DNA of 64,000 nucleotides from Microbulbifer taiwanensis (GCF_014904815.1 NZ_JACZFR010000007.1:62001-126000), one strand, 5' to 3'; positions 8,606-17,286 are shown, numbered from the stretch's first letter. The notes: generated by a model from the letters alone, not told the origin. Numbers and translations: made by a program.

Positions 8606-10147
8606 TCACAGCAACTGCTCTATCGGCAGCCAGCTGCTGAGCAGGGACCCGATCCGCTGTAACAGGCTGGCGCCGGGGTCGCGGCCCAACATACTGCCGT
8701 CGCCCCGGCGCCATAATATTTTGTCTCCATGTAGCTCCAGTGTGTAGGCGTTGCTGCGTACATTGGCGCTGAAGTTTTCCGCGATCGCCGTCGCCAGTTG
8801 TGGCGAGTGAATCACCAGCCCCAGCTCCGTATTCAGCAGGATAGAGCGGTGGTCCAGGTTGAAGGAGCCCACGTAGAGCCACTGCCCGTCCACGATATAC
8901 GCCTTGGCGTGCAGCAGCGACTTGGATTCGCCGCTCCAGTTGTCCAGCTTGTACTTTAAATCGCTGGACATTTCGTACAGTTGAATGCCGGCCTCCAGCA
9001 GCGGCTTGCGGTACTTGCGATAGGCGCCGTGCACCAGCACCACATCGGTGGATGCCAGGGAATTGGTCAGTATCTGCACCTCAACCCCGCGCCTGGCCGC
9101 GGCAATCAGCCGTTGCAGATAGTCATCGCCGGGCAGCAGGTAGGGGGAGATGATGATCAATTGTCGCCTGGCACCGGTAATCCGTTCCATCAGTTCGCCG
9201 CCGGCAAACTGGCCGCTATTTTCAGGCGTATAGGCTACCTTTTGTGGTGGGTCGAACAGGGCGCGAGTCTGCCCCCAGTACCAGAGGTCGGCGTCCCGGC
9301 TCAGGGTTTCTATCACCGGGGAGTCCTGCAGGCTCCTGCCGTAATCACTGAGTAACAGATGCTCGCCATTGCGCTCCAGTTCCTCTGCAAAGCGCCGCTG
9401 TCCGTCGCCGTCGGGGCGCTGCTCGAAAACTGCCTGCACCGGAAAACTGAAGGGACTGTTCCAGTAGAGGTCGAACTGGCGGGTGATATGCGGCACCACT
9501 TCGCCGATGGCGACCAGCTCCAGGTCGCCGAAGTGCACCTTGTTGTCGATACCGAAATATTTATTGCTGAGATTGCGCCCGCCGATAAAGGTGACCCGGT
9601 TGTCGACAGTAAAGGACTTGTTGTGCATGCGTCGCTGCAACCGGTGGAAATCGGCAAAAAACTCCAGCGCGCGCGGGCCCCTGTGGGGAAAGGGGTTGAA
9701 CAGCCGTATCTCCACATTCGGGTGCTGTTGCAGGGCCACCAGTATCTCGCCTGCGTCGCCGGTGGTGAAATCGTCCAGCAGGAAGCGCACGCGCACACCG
9801 CGATCGGCGGCGCGCAGCAGTTCCCGGGTCAGCAGCAGCCCCGTCTCGTCGCGACGGAAAATGAAGTACTGGATATCGATGGAGCTCTGCGCCGCGCGGA
9901 TGGTCGCGAGGCGCACCGCCAGCGCATTGTGTGCCGAGGTCACCGGGTAGACCCCGCTCTGGTCCCGGTGGCCCGCGGTCAGGCGCCCGGTAATCTGTAC
10001 CAGCGGCGCATCAGCCGGTGGCTCCCGGTGGAAACTGGCGGTTCTCTGCGGTGGCTCGGGAAAGACCGGTTGGGCGGAACAGGCGCAGAGGCAGAACAGC
10101 AGTAGCAGTGGCGGCAGAAACGGAAACTGGCGCAAGGTGGCTTCCAT
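8606..10147 (-). CDS. Phospholipase D family lipoprotein (ClsC/YmdC-like)
   Basis: Phosphatidyltransferase/phospholipase of the cardiolipin-synthase-like PLD superfamily, probably tethered to the envelope. A signal sequence ends in CLCAC, a plausible lipobox. Two HKD catalytic motifs are present: HNKSFTVDNRVTFIGGRN near residue 174 and HAKAYIVDGQWLYVGSFNLD near 414, as needed for the two-His mechanism. The length of 513 residues and the ending SSWLPIEQLL fit the ClsC-type subgroup. It is a single gene; cardiolipin remodelling is the likely role, but a nuclease or toxin function is not excluded for this superfamily. Confidence 0.88.
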   Translation of the reverse strand: MEATLRQFPFLPPLLLLFCLCACSAQPVFPEPPQRTASFHREPPADAPLVQITGRLTAGHRDQSGVYPVTSAHNALAVRLATIRAAQSSIDIQYFIFRRDETGLLLTRELLRAADRGVRVRFLLDDFTTGDAGEILVALQQHPNVEIRLFNPFPHRGPRALEFFADFHRLQRRMHNKSFTVDNRVTFIGGRNLSNKYFGIDNKVHFGDLELVAIGEVVPHITRQFDLYWNSPFSFPVQAVFEQRPDGDGQRRFAEELERNGEHLLLSDYGRSLQDSPVIETLSRDADLWYWGQTRALFDPPQKVAYTPENSGQFAGGELMERITGARRQLIIISPYLLPGDDYLQRLIAAARRGVEVQILTNSLASTDVVLVHGAYRKYRKPLLEAGIQLYEMSSDLKYKLDNWSGESKSLLHAKAYIVDGQWLYVGSFNLDHRSILLNTELGLVIHSPQLATAIAENFSANVRSNAYTLELHGDKILWRRGDGSMLGRDPGASLLQRIGSLLSSWLPIEQLL

Positions 10148-10392
10148 GCGGGCGGCCGGTTGGACGCTTCCAGTATAGATGGCCCTGCCGGCGGCGCATT
10201 TTTCCTCCCGCCTGGCATATCAGTGAACCTTCAGGTGTTTCGGTAATATTTTCCATGTTTTTAATAAATATTGGTAAAAAATACTAACATCTGTTTATAT
10301 GTCCAACTTTTCTTTAGGGGCCGGTATTTGCCCGGGTGTGGATCTGCGCCGCCCGGCACCGGCCCGTCTGTATTTTTAGACCGGAGTATTCA

Positions 10393-10797
10393 GTGAGACA
10401 AACTTACAAAGGGAGTTGCCACTGCGGAGGGATTCGCTTCGAGGCGGACCTGGACATGAGCGCCGGTACTGGCAAGTGCAACTGTTCCATTTGCAGCAAA
10501 GCGCGCTACTGGGGCGCTATAGTGCCTCCGCAGGATTTCCGCCTGATCCAGGGTGAAGAGTTTCTCGGCGATTACCAGTTCGGCAACCGGGTGAACCACC
10601 ACTATTTCTGTAAGCGGTGCGGTACCAGGACCTTCGGCAGGGGGTTCGTGGAGGAGATCGGTGGCGATTATGTTTCCGTCAATGTTGCCGCGTTGGACGA
10701 TGTGGATCTGCAGCAATTGATTGAGGCGCCGGTGCGCTATTTCGACGGGCGCAACAACAATTGGCAGTCCGAGCCGGAGGAAACCCGGCACCTTTAA
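10393..10797 (+). CDS. GFA (glutathione-dependent formaldehyde-activating) family protein
   Basis: Small zinc protein of the GFA/CENP-V family. Zinc-binding cysteines are seen in GSCHCGGIRFE, CNCSICSKARYWG and FCKRCGTRTFGRG, the full family set. Classic Gfa speeds S-hydroxymethylglutathione formation, but most family members have unproven activity. The GTG at 10393 is chosen because CGGAG lies 6 nt upstream; this gives 134 residues, the usual length. It is not next to the formaldehyde genes frmA-fghA at 19-21 kb, so a shared role is only possible. Confidence 0.88.
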   Translation: MRQTYKGSCHCGGIRFEADLDMSAGTGKCNCSICSKARYWGAIVPPQDFRLIQGEEFLGDYQFGNRVNHHYFCKRCGTRTFGRGFVEEIGGDYVSVNVAALDDVDLQQLIEAPVRYFDGRNNNWQSEPEETRHL

Positions 10798-11251
10798 GCC
10801 GGATGGCAAGAACTGGCCCTCGGGGTTCAGGGCGGCTTGTGCACCACTGATTCAGACTGCCATTGAATCCAAAAAAGAGGTGCGTCCGTGCACATCAATA
10901 CGAGAAACGGCGGGCGTAGAGACGCCGGTCCTGCCCCTATCCAGAGATGCCAACCGGTTTCGGGGCCGACTCTTCCATGAGCCGCGTTCAGCAGTTTTTT
11001 GGATTGACGAGACGTATCGTAATGCTAATTGTTATCATTTGCAATGATGCCCGACTGTGCGGCCGCCTAGAAAATGAATTCGCCCGAATTGCACTGATGA
11101 TAGTGATAAGTCAGCGCTTATTTTGCGAGAGCAGGCCGAATGGCGCAGCCAGGGCGGCGCTTTTGCCGGACTTGATTGGTGCCGTGCAAGTTCGCGAGTG
11201 ATCGACTCTACCCCCGTATAATGATGCAAACCTTTCGCGTGGAGACTGGAT
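10798..11251. other. Non-coding stretch with Fur-like box and lysE promoter
   Basis: No convincing gene in 454 bp. A Fur-like 19-bp site at 11021-11039 (AATGCTAAT, T, GTTATCATT; seven of nine positions symmetric) stands here without an obvious iron gene after it. A perfect TATAAT at 11217-11222 lies 29 nt before the LysE-family start and probably serves as its -10 box; I cannot see a good -35. Confidence 0.4.
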
Positions 11252-11884
11252 ATGTCTGTTGAGCTGTGGCTCGCCTTTTCCCTGGCATCGGTGGTATTGC
11301 TGATGATTCCGGGACCGACCATCCTCACCGTAATCAGCTACTCCGCCACCCAGGGCAGTCGCGCCCGCTGGCCGCTGGTCGCCGCAGTGGCCCTGGGGGA
11401 TGCGGTCGCCCTGACGATGTCGCTGTTGGGATTGGGGGCACTGCTGGCGGCCTCGGCAGCGTGGTTTGTCGCCGTAAAATGGGTGGGCGGGCTCTACCTT
11501 CTTTACCTGGGGGTAAGGCTGCTGCGCGCCGGGGTCGAACCCCTGGCCGGCAACCCGGAGCCGGCAGCCCTGCCGCGGCGCAGGCTGTTTGCCGATACCT
11601 TCCTGGTGACGGCGTTGAACCCCAAGGGCATCGTCTTCTTTGTGGCCTTCCTGCCGCAGTTTGTCGATACCGAAGCGGCACTGTTGCCACAGTTTGCACT
11701 GCTGGGAATGACCTTCGTGCTGCTGGCCGGATTGAATACCGCGCTCTACTCGCTGTTTGCCGCCTCTGCGCGCGGAGCCCTGGGTTCGCCGCGCGCGCTG
11801 CGACGTTTCAACCTGGCGGGTGGGTCGCTGATGTCCCTGGCCGGTATCTGGACGCTGCTGGCGCGACGGCCTGTCGCGTCTTAG
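11252..11884 (+). CDS. LysE/RhtB family amino-acid exporter
   Basis: Inner-membrane exporter of amino acids or derivatives. The 210-residue protein shows the family's six-helix pattern and hallmark N-terminal motif IPGPTILTVISYSATQGSRAR..PLVAAVALGDAV, plus the TALNPKGIVFFVAFLPQF motif in the middle. GGAG lies 8 nt before the ATG and a TATAAT box lies at 11217. It stands alone, with a separate start for the downstream phnA-like gene. Substrate is not predictable (Lys, Thr, homoserine lactone are typical for relatives). Confidence 0.92.
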   Translation: MSVELWLAFSLASVVLLMIPGPTILTVISYSATQGSRARWPLVAAVALGDAVALTMSLLGLGALLAASAAWFVAVKWVGGLYLLYLGVRLLRAGVEPLAGNPEPAALPRRRLFADTFLVTALNPKGIVFFVAFLPQFVDTEAALLPQFALLGMTFVLLAGLNTALYSLFAASARGALGSPRALRRFNLAGGSLMSLAGIWTLLARRPVAS

Positions 11885-11964
11885 CGCAGGCTGGCATTGG
11901 CCGGATGGAAGTGCATCGGCATTGAAGTGCGTATACTGCGCGCTTTTTCCACGAGGACAGATTG

Positions 11965-12537
11965 GTGAGCAGTGAACAGGAATTGATGGCGCGCAGCGAT
12001 GGCCGGTGTGAGCTGTGCAGTGCAGAAAGCGGGCTCGAGTCCTGCAGTGTGCCGGCCTCCGAGGGGCGCGGCGACGCGGATATCCTGCTGTGCCAGACCT
12101 GCCGCACACAGCTGGAAAACCCGGCGCAGCTGGACGCCGGCCACTGGCGCTGCCTCGGCGACAGCATGTGGAGCCAGGTGCCGGCGGTGCAGGTGACGGC
12201 ATGGCGCCTGCTCAAGCGCCTCTCCGGTGAGACCTGGGCTCAGGACCTGCTCGACATGCTCTACCTGGACGAAGACCAGCTGGCCTGGGCCCAGGCCGGC
12301 GCCCTGCCGGGGGAGGGTGAGACAGTCGTGCACCGCGATTGCAACGGCGTGCAGCTACAGGCCGGCGACACCGTTACCATCATCAAGGACCTGGATGTGA
12401 AGGGCTCCAGTATCGTCGCCAAGCGCGGCACTGCGGTGCGCGGCATCAGCCTGACCGACAATCCGGAGCATATCGAGGGCCGGGTCGATGGACAGCGCAT
12501 CGTGATACTGACCAAGTTTGTGAAGAAATCCGGCTGA
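11965..12537 (+). CDS. phnA: PhnA/YjdM family zinc-ribbon protein
   Basis: Protein of the PhnA (YjdM) family. It begins with a zinc ribbon (CELC...CQTC spaced about 30 residues) at residues 10-45 and ends with the PhnA C-terminal beta domain (DCNGVQLQAGDTVTIIKDLDVKG ... RGTAVRGISLTDNPEHIEGR). Family members were once tied to alkylphosphonate use, but the E. coli protein is not phosphonoacetate hydrolase and the role is unknown. GTG at 11965 has GAGGA 7 nt upstream. A middle insertion of about 60 residues makes it longer (190 aa) than the short E. coli form, as is usual in gammaproteobacterial relatives. Confidence 0.88.
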   Translation: MSSEQELMARSDGRCELCSAESGLESCSVPASEGRGDADILLCQTCRTQLENPAQLDAGHWRCLGDSMWSQVPAVQVTAWRLLKRLSGETWAQDLLDMLYLDEDQLAWAQAGALPGEGETVVHRDCNGVQLQAGDTVTIIKDLDVKGSSIVAKRGTAVRGISLTDNPEHIEGRVDGQRIVILTKFVKKSG

Positions 12538-12694
12538 GACCCTGTGCCCGGCCTGTCACTTGTCCCTGGCGACAGGGGCGGGCAATCGGTTTGGGCAAGC
12601 CGCACATGGACTACGGGAGAAGGGGGAAGCGCGGTGGTGCCTTAGTCGCTGCATTTGCATTGCGGACTTGAATTGGTCCTTCCCCCCCCTTCCA

Positions 12695-13090
12695 CTACAG
12701 TCGATTGGCCAGCCAGCCAAACCACAGGAACAGGGTGAAGTCGCCGTCGACCGTGAGTTTTTTCTCTCGGAGGGCCGCGAGCATCACCGCATCATCCCTG
12801 CTGGCATGTGTGAGTAGCCTGATTGCCTCGCGCGCCGAAACGAACTCAAAAATCGCTATGCGTTCGCCAAACCGGCCCCTCGATCGCCCCAGTTGCGACC
12901 GTCGGTGCCATCCCGGGCGGGACCGAAAAGTGCCTTTGTCGAATTCGAACGAGCGCAGTCCACGCCCCCCGCAAAGGGCAAACTGGAGTACCAGTTGCTT
13001 GCTCCGAACGGCGTGTGCAAAGACTCCGTTTCGCCGCATCAACCAGGCAATGCGTTGGCCCAGAAGCCATAGAATAATCTTGAATAACAT
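12695..13090 (-). CDS. Hypothetical protein, possibly SCP2-like
   Basis: 131-residue basic protein starting 6 nt after the stop codon of the PLP-dependent decarboxylase and on the same strand, so translational coupling is likely. The N-terminus is amphipathic (LFKIILWLLGQRIAWLMRRN). The C-terminal half (EFVSAREAIRLLTHASRDDAVMLAALREKKLTVDGDFTLFLWFGWLANRL) recalls small sterol-carrier-protein-2-like modules, with KKLTVDGD then a hydrophobic strand. That resemblance is from memory and weak. Function unknown; it probably assists or binds a product of its partner. Confidence 0.6.
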   Translation of the reverse strand: MLFKIILWLLGQRIAWLMRRNGVFAHAVRSKQLVLQFALCGGRGLRSFEFDKGTFRSRPGWHRRSQLGRSRGRFGERIAIFEFVSAREAIRLLTHASRDDAVMLAALREKKLTVDGDFTLFLWFGWLANRL

Positions 13091-13096
13091 GACAGG

Positions 13097-14341
13097 TCAG
13101 GCGTAGCGGGCCAGGGCCGTGGATGTGACAGTGCCCTCGCGAACGCCGGAAGCCACTTCCTTCAATGCGGCGAGATAGGTGTCGATCATCTCATCCGGTA
13201 CCGGTTCAGGAATCAGCTGCAGCATCATCGGGTTGAAGACGCCGAAGGGAAAATAGCCTTTTTCAACCATCCCGCCGATCAGTGTGGGCATGTCGAGTGT
13301 TTCCGAGCGGAAGTAGATCATTGTCGAGTCGTTCTGCAGGCATTTGAGATCTTCTATATTTTCGATGCCCTCCACCAGCTTCTGCCTGACCTCCATGCAC
13401 TCACGGGTCAGTGCGACATACCCGGATTCACCGAGATATTTCATCACCGACCAGGCCGTGGCCACCGAGGCGGCGGGTCGGCTGCCGACAAAGCCCGCGG
13501 TCTTGTAAGGGCCATCGGGCCAGTCATCTACCTCCACGAAATGGTAGGGCTCCACCGCGCGGGAGCGGTACAACACGGTCGAGCAGGGTTTCGACGCATA
13601 GCCGTGTTTGTGCAGATCGGCCGACATGGACATGACGCCGGGCACGCGAAAATCGAACAGCGGAATGTCGTAACCAAGGCGCTCGAGCCATGGATTGATA
13701 AAGCCGCCGACGCAGGCATCGACGTGCATCCACAGATGGTGCCGCTGTGCCACGGCGGCGATATCCGCGATGGGGTCTATGGTGCCATAGGGCCAGTTTG
13801 GCGCAGACCCGACGATGGCGATGGTATTCGGCGTAATGGCCGCTTCCATCGCTGCGACATCGGCGCGGTAGTCGTCTCGCACCGGGATGCGAACTATGTC
13901 CATTTCCAGAAACTGACAGGCCTTGTCGAATGCCACGTGTCCGGAGTACGGCAGCATCACCTGTGGGCGGCCGGGCACCGGTCGCTCGACCTTTGCCCAC
14001 TCTCGCGCGGTGTGCATCGCACAGAAAATGCTCTCGGTACCCCCGGTGGTGATGAACGCACAGCTTTCCACGGGGCCATTGAGAATCTCCAGTGCCATCT
14101 GCAGCACCTCGGCCTGCATGGTACCCATGCCGTCCATGTAGCCGGCCAGGAAGGCATTGGAGTGCGCGAATATCCCGTAAGCGTCCCGGCGCAGCTGATC
14201 CAGCTCTTCCGAGCCCTTGTGACAGTAAACGTTCAGGCGACCAAGCGCTTCGCTGATATCGCGGCCCTTGAACTCAAGCAGGCGCTCGCGGACCGACTCC
14301 CGGTCACTCCCCCGCTGGGGAAAGAGGCGTTCGTTTGACAA
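13097..14341 (-). CDS. PLP-dependent decarboxylase/lyase (group II, S1P-lyase-like)
   Basis: Fold-type I PLP enzyme of the glutamate-decarboxylase/sphingosine-phosphate-lyase/MfnA type. Visible landmarks are TTGGTESIF (phosphate-binding loop), HVDACVGGF (Asp contacting the PLP ring nitrogen and the preceding His), and SADLHKHGYASKPCS with the Schiff-base Lys. The TTG at 14341 is the best start because GGAG lies 8 nt upstream; the longer frame begins at an ATG (14383) that falls inside the operator palindrome. Likely substrate is an aromatic or acidic amino acid, or a sphingoid-like phosphate. Divergent from tetR; followed by a small coupled gene. Confidence 0.85.
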   Translation of the reverse strand: MSNERLFPQRGSDRESVRERLLEFKGRDISEALGRLNVYCHKGSEELDQLRRDAYGIFAHSNAFLAGYMDGMGTMQAEVLQMALEILNGPVESCAFITTGGTESIFCAMHTAREWAKVERPVPGRPQVMLPYSGHVAFDKACQFLEMDIVRIPVRDDYRADVAAMEAAITPNTIAIVGSAPNWPYGTIDPIADIAAVAQRHHLWMHVDACVGGFINPWLERLGYDIPLFDFRVPGVMSMSADLHKHGYASKPCSTVLYRSRAVEPYHFVEVDDWPDGPYKTAGFVGSRPAASVATAWSVMKYLGESGYVALTRECMEVRQKLVEGIENIEDLKCLQNDSTMIYFRSETLDMPTLIGGMVEKGYFPFGVFNPMMLQLIPEPVPDEMIDTYLAALKEVASGVREGTVTSTALARYA

Positions 14342-14378
14342 GGTGGTTTCTCCGGCTGAAGTTAAAACATGAGGAGTT

Positions 14379-14403
14379 CTCATATTTGAGGTTCAAATAT
14401 GAG
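14379..14403. promoter_or_regulatory. Palindromic operator between decarboxylase and tetR
   Basis: Perfect 11-3-11 palindrome: CTCATATTTGA, GGT, TCAAATATGAG. It lies in the short divergent intergenic space and ends 8 nt before the tetR ATG. This is the expected binding site for the TetR protein, controlling itself and the decarboxylase operon. Confidence 0.85.
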
Positions 14404-14411
14404 TTATCATC

Positions 14412-15083
14412 ATGTTTATGTCAAATCGAGCTATCCCGCCCCTTCTCGCCCCGCGCGAATCCGAACCACTGTGGATCGAACCCAGCCAGGCCCGTAGTCG
14501 GGCGCGCGTCGAGCGGATACTGGCCGCTGCCCGCGAGCTGCTCGGCGAGCATGGGCTCGTCGGTTTAACCATGGACGCCGTCGCCAGGCGGGCCGACATT
14601 CCGATCGGCTCCCTGTACCAGTTCTTTCCCGACCGCAATGCGCTGATTGCACGCCTGTTTCACGCGCAGCTGATGGCAACGGATGCGTTGGTGATGGAAG
14701 CACTCAGCGGCGCCCGGTCGATGGCGGAGTTGCGAAAAAATATTGCGACCCTTCCCCGGGCGCTATACCGGTACATCGCGGACGCTCCGGCGTTGGTGGA
14801 AATCTGGCGGGCGGTTCAGTCCATCCGGGCACTCCGCCACCTCGATACCGACGACTCACGCCGTATGGGGCTGGCCCTGTTCGAGGCCATTCGGGGGCAG
14901 AAGGGGGTATCTGTCGACGAGGCGCGACTCGCCAGAGCCTGTTTCCTGGTCTGTGACCTTCTCGGTGCGGTGGTGCAGGCAGCGCTGGAGCAGGACCCTG
15001 CCGAGGGGTGGGAATTGGTGGAGGAGTGGGTACTGATGGCCGAGAGTTACTTCGACCGCATACTGGCCAATCGCGATTCCTAG
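14412..15083 (+). CDS. TetR family transcriptional regulator
   Basis: DNA-binding repressor with the TetR helix-turn-helix at residues 35-80 (ARVERILAAARELLGEHGLVGLTMDAVARRADIPIGSLYQFFPDRNAL) and an effector-binding helical C-terminus. It is transcribed away from the PLP decarboxylase gene and faces a perfect palindrome, so it most likely represses both. A second ATG at 14418 is possible. The TAG stop codon comes from the left end of the 164-bp repeat at 15080, exactly as for the CBS gene at 8.4 kb. The inducing ligand is unknown but probably relates to the decarboxylase substrate. Confidence 0.92.
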   Translation: MFMSNRAIPPLLAPRESEPLWIEPSQARSRARVERILAAARELLGEHGLVGLTMDAVARRADIPIGSLYQFFPDRNALIARLFHAQLMATDALVMEALSGARSMAELRKNIATLPRALYRYIADAPALVEIWRAVQSIRALRHLDTDDSRRMGLALFEAIRGQKGVSVDEARLARACFLVCDLLGAVVQAALEQDPAEGWELVEEWVLMAESYFDRILANRDS

Positions 15084-15243
15084 TGGGTCGTGCGGAAGGT
15101 TTGGTAACAAAGGAGCACAGCCAAAGCGTTCAGATCAAGGCGAGAAAGCGCAGGAATAGCAGCGTTATTTCAAGCTTTCTCAACGCAGAGCTGGGGGCTT
15201 TGGTGACGCGAACTGGTACACAACTTTCCGCATGGCCCACTAG
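15080..15243. repeat. 164-bp MITE-like element, copy 2
   Basis: Second copy of the element at 8414-8577, same length and orientation. The left terminal repeat has drifted (CTAGTGGGTCGTGCGG) while the right end is intact. It again provides the stop codon of the gene to its left (tetR). No open reading frame for a transposase lies inside. Confidence 0.88.
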
Positions 15244-15488
15244 CAACACTGTGCGAGGGGTAGGTTTTCCGTCGTCCGGCTCCTCGCTATAACCCAAACT
15301 TTTCCCCTGATATCGGACGTCCAGTCTGGTGTTGGTATTTGCCGTTCCGGCATGCAGAATAGGTGATTGTCGCAGCGGGCTGTGCTTAAATTGCGAGCGA
15401 TAAGTTGATAATTTTTGTGGTTGCGAACCTGCTTTTCTGCATTCTGGCGGTTTCCGGATTGACAGGGGTTGGGGGATAAGGAAGTTTA

Positions 15489-16112
15489 GTGAAAAAAATG
15501 TTTCTGGCTTCATCTTTTGCGGATGTAGAAACCCTATTTGATAAGTTTGTCGGCGGTAGTGTCACCGGTAAAACAGTTACATTCATTCCAACGGCCAGCC
15601 TTACGGAAACGGTGAATTTTTATGTGGCCGCTGGCAGGGAAGCCCTGGAAAAGAGGGGGCTGATTGTTGATGAGCTCGATGTATCAACAGCGGGAAAAGA
15701 AGAAATAGAAAGCAAGCTTCAAAAGAACGACTACATCTATGTTACCGGCGGTAATACCTTCTTTTTACTGCAGGAGCTGAAAAGATCAGGGGCGGATAGC
15801 CTTATAGTCGAGCAAATTAGTATGGGGAAAACATATATAGGAGAGTCGGCCGGTTCCATTGTGCTTTCGGGCAATATTGAATATGTGAAAGCTATGGACG
15901 ATTACACGGTTGCGCCGAAGATAGTGACTTTTTCATCACTGGGGGTGGTTGACTTCTATCCGGTTCCTCACTATACAAACTTCCCATTCAAAGAATCTGT
16001 TGAAAGCATCATCTCTGAATATGAAGGTGAATTGAATCTTTGCCCGATTAGTAATTCGCAGGCAATTGTCGTAAATGGAAGCGGTTTTGAAGTGTGGGGT
16101 ATGGAGTCCTAG
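15489..16112 (+). CDS. Peptidase S51 (dipeptidase E) family protein
   Basis: Serine peptidase of the S51 family with a class-I-glutamine-amidotransferase-like fold. The nucleophile elbow GESAGS near residue 120 and the strand YIYVTGGNTFFLLQEL before it are diagnostic; a late VPHYTNFPF supplies the candidate histidine. GTG start at 15489 follows AAGGAAG by 4 nt. Base composition is clearly more A+T-rich than the flanks, with codons such as ATA and TTT common, which suggests acquisition by transfer. The close relatives cleave aspartyl dipeptides or act as cyanophycinase-like enzymes; the precise substrate is unknown. Confidence 0.88.
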   Translation: MKKMFLASSFADVETLFDKFVGGSVTGKTVTFIPTASLTETVNFYVAAGREALEKRGLIVDELDVSTAGKEEIESKLQKNDYIYVTGGNTFFLLQELKRSGADSLIVEQISMGKTYIGESAGSIVLSGNIEYVKAMDDYTVAPKIVTFSSLGVVDFYPVPHYTNFPFKESVESIISEYEGELNLCPISNSQAIVVNGSGFEVWGMES

Positions 16113-16235
16113 CAGGCTGCGGTAGCGCCGGATACTTCCATGATCCGGATGGCCATCTGTGGGGGATTGCCTGGAGCCCGGGGGCTTTCCGAGTGAAATG
16201 ACTGGCAACGCACGGCGTAAGGGTGGTGGAGTGAT

Positions 16236-16751
16236 ATGGAAGAAATAGTCAGTTGGATTAGGCCGGTGCTCAGCGGGTTGGTGGCATGTCTGATTGTATG
16301 GGCAATGGTGGCTTATGCAAAAAGCGAGTGCAGGCGCGAAGGTGATATCAGGCATCTGCGTTATGGAGTACCTTTCAAGATATTTGCAGCGCTAATAATT
16401 CCATTTTCCGCTTTTGTGGTTTATGGCGTTTCACAATCCTATAAAGGTCAGGAAATACCGGCATTTCTTGTCGCGGCTGGCTTTGCTGCAGGTTCGGTCT
16501 TCTTTCCATACCAGGCCTTTCTGGTAAGGTTTAGCTACGATGACAGGTTTATTTATTATCGAAGTCCATTGGTGGGTTCTAAAAAAGTACCTTGGGACAA
16601 GCTGCTGGAGGTGGGCTACTCCAGGATACTCCAGGCTGATTATATAATCGTCGATGGTATCGGGAAGATTTGGTGTTCAAGTATGCTTGACGGCTACGGG
16701 GAGCTAGGTGCCTTTCTGGAAGAGAAGGTCCGGGAGCTACATGCCGAATAG
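16236..16751 (+). CDS. Hypothetical membrane protein with PH-like C-terminus
   Basis: Protein of 171 residues with three hydrophobic helices (residues 9-27, 48-66, 74-93) followed by a soluble beta-rich end (VRFSYDDRFIYYRSPLVGSKKVPWDKLLEVGYSRILQADYIIVDGIGKIWCS). That tail resembles the bacterial PH-like domain found in small membrane proteins. No known function. It belongs to the A+T-richer patch with its S51 and GNAT neighbours, which may have arrived together. A conserved role as a membrane-stress accessory is only a guess. Confidence 0.65.
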   Translation: MEEIVSWIRPVLSGLVACLIVWAMVAYAKSECRREGDIRHLRYGVPFKIFAALIIPFSAFVVYGVSQSYKGQEIPAFLVAAGFAAGSVFFPYQAFLVRFSYDDRFIYYRSPLVGSKKVPWDKLLEVGYSRILQADYIIVDGIGKIWCSSMLDGYGELGAFLEEKVRELHAE

Positions 16752-16842
16752 AATTAGTGAGCACGGCCGTCCACTCTGGCTGGAAGTGGACAGCTTCTGC
16801 GTTACTCCTCAGTTTCTGCACTGAAAATAAATCGAGTATCAA

Positions 16843-17286
16843 ATGTCTAAGAGCATAAGAATCGCCAATCTATCCGATCTTGATGGTGTGCTGGCCCTTT
16901 ACCGGGAGCTGAGGCCAGCCGATCCAGAGCTTGAAGGTCAACTGGCGAGGGAGAAATGGAGCGAGATCATTGACAGCGCCCAGATGGAGTTGATTGTGGC
17001 TGATGTTGAGGGCGACTTGGCTTCAACCTGCGCTCTGGGCATTAACTTATCCATTGCGAGCGGTGCCCGGCCGTTTGGCATCATCGAACATGTCGTTACC
17101 GCGGAGCGGCACAGAAGAAAAGGGCTGAGCAGGGAAGTACTCGAGTATGCCATCGACCTGGCCTGGGATAGGGGTTGTTACAAGGTGATGCTGCTTTCCG
17201 GTGAGCAACTTCGCGGCGCACACCAGCTGTATAAGTCCGTCGGCTTCAGGGATGGAATAGAGAAAGGCTTTGTGATCAAGCCATAG
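16843..17286 (+). CDS. GNAT family N-acetyltransferase
   Basis: Acetyl-CoA-dependent acyltransferase of the GNAT superfamily, 147 residues. The acetyl-CoA-binding motif is visible in IIEHVVTAERHRRKGLSREVLEYAIDLAWDRGCYKVMLLSG, where RRKGLS is the Q/R-x-x-G-x-G/A variant. The last segment AHQLYKSVGFRDGIEKGFV is the usual fourth motif. Acceptor unknown; relatives acetylate antibiotics, amino acids or peptides. It is the last gene of the A+T-richer patch. Confidence 0.9.
   Translation: MSKSIRIANLSDLDGVLALYRELRPADPELEGQLAREKWSEIIDSAQMELIVADVEGDLASTCALGINLSIASGARPFGIIEHVVTAERHRRKGLSREVLEYAIDLAWDRGCYKVMLLSGEQLRGAHQLYKSVGFRDGIEKGFVIKP

Noticed and set aside
11111-12202. 363-aa minus-strand open frame across LysE and PhnA
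   Set aside because: Low-complexity Gln/Arg/Pro-rich translation over two well-supported plus-strand genes.
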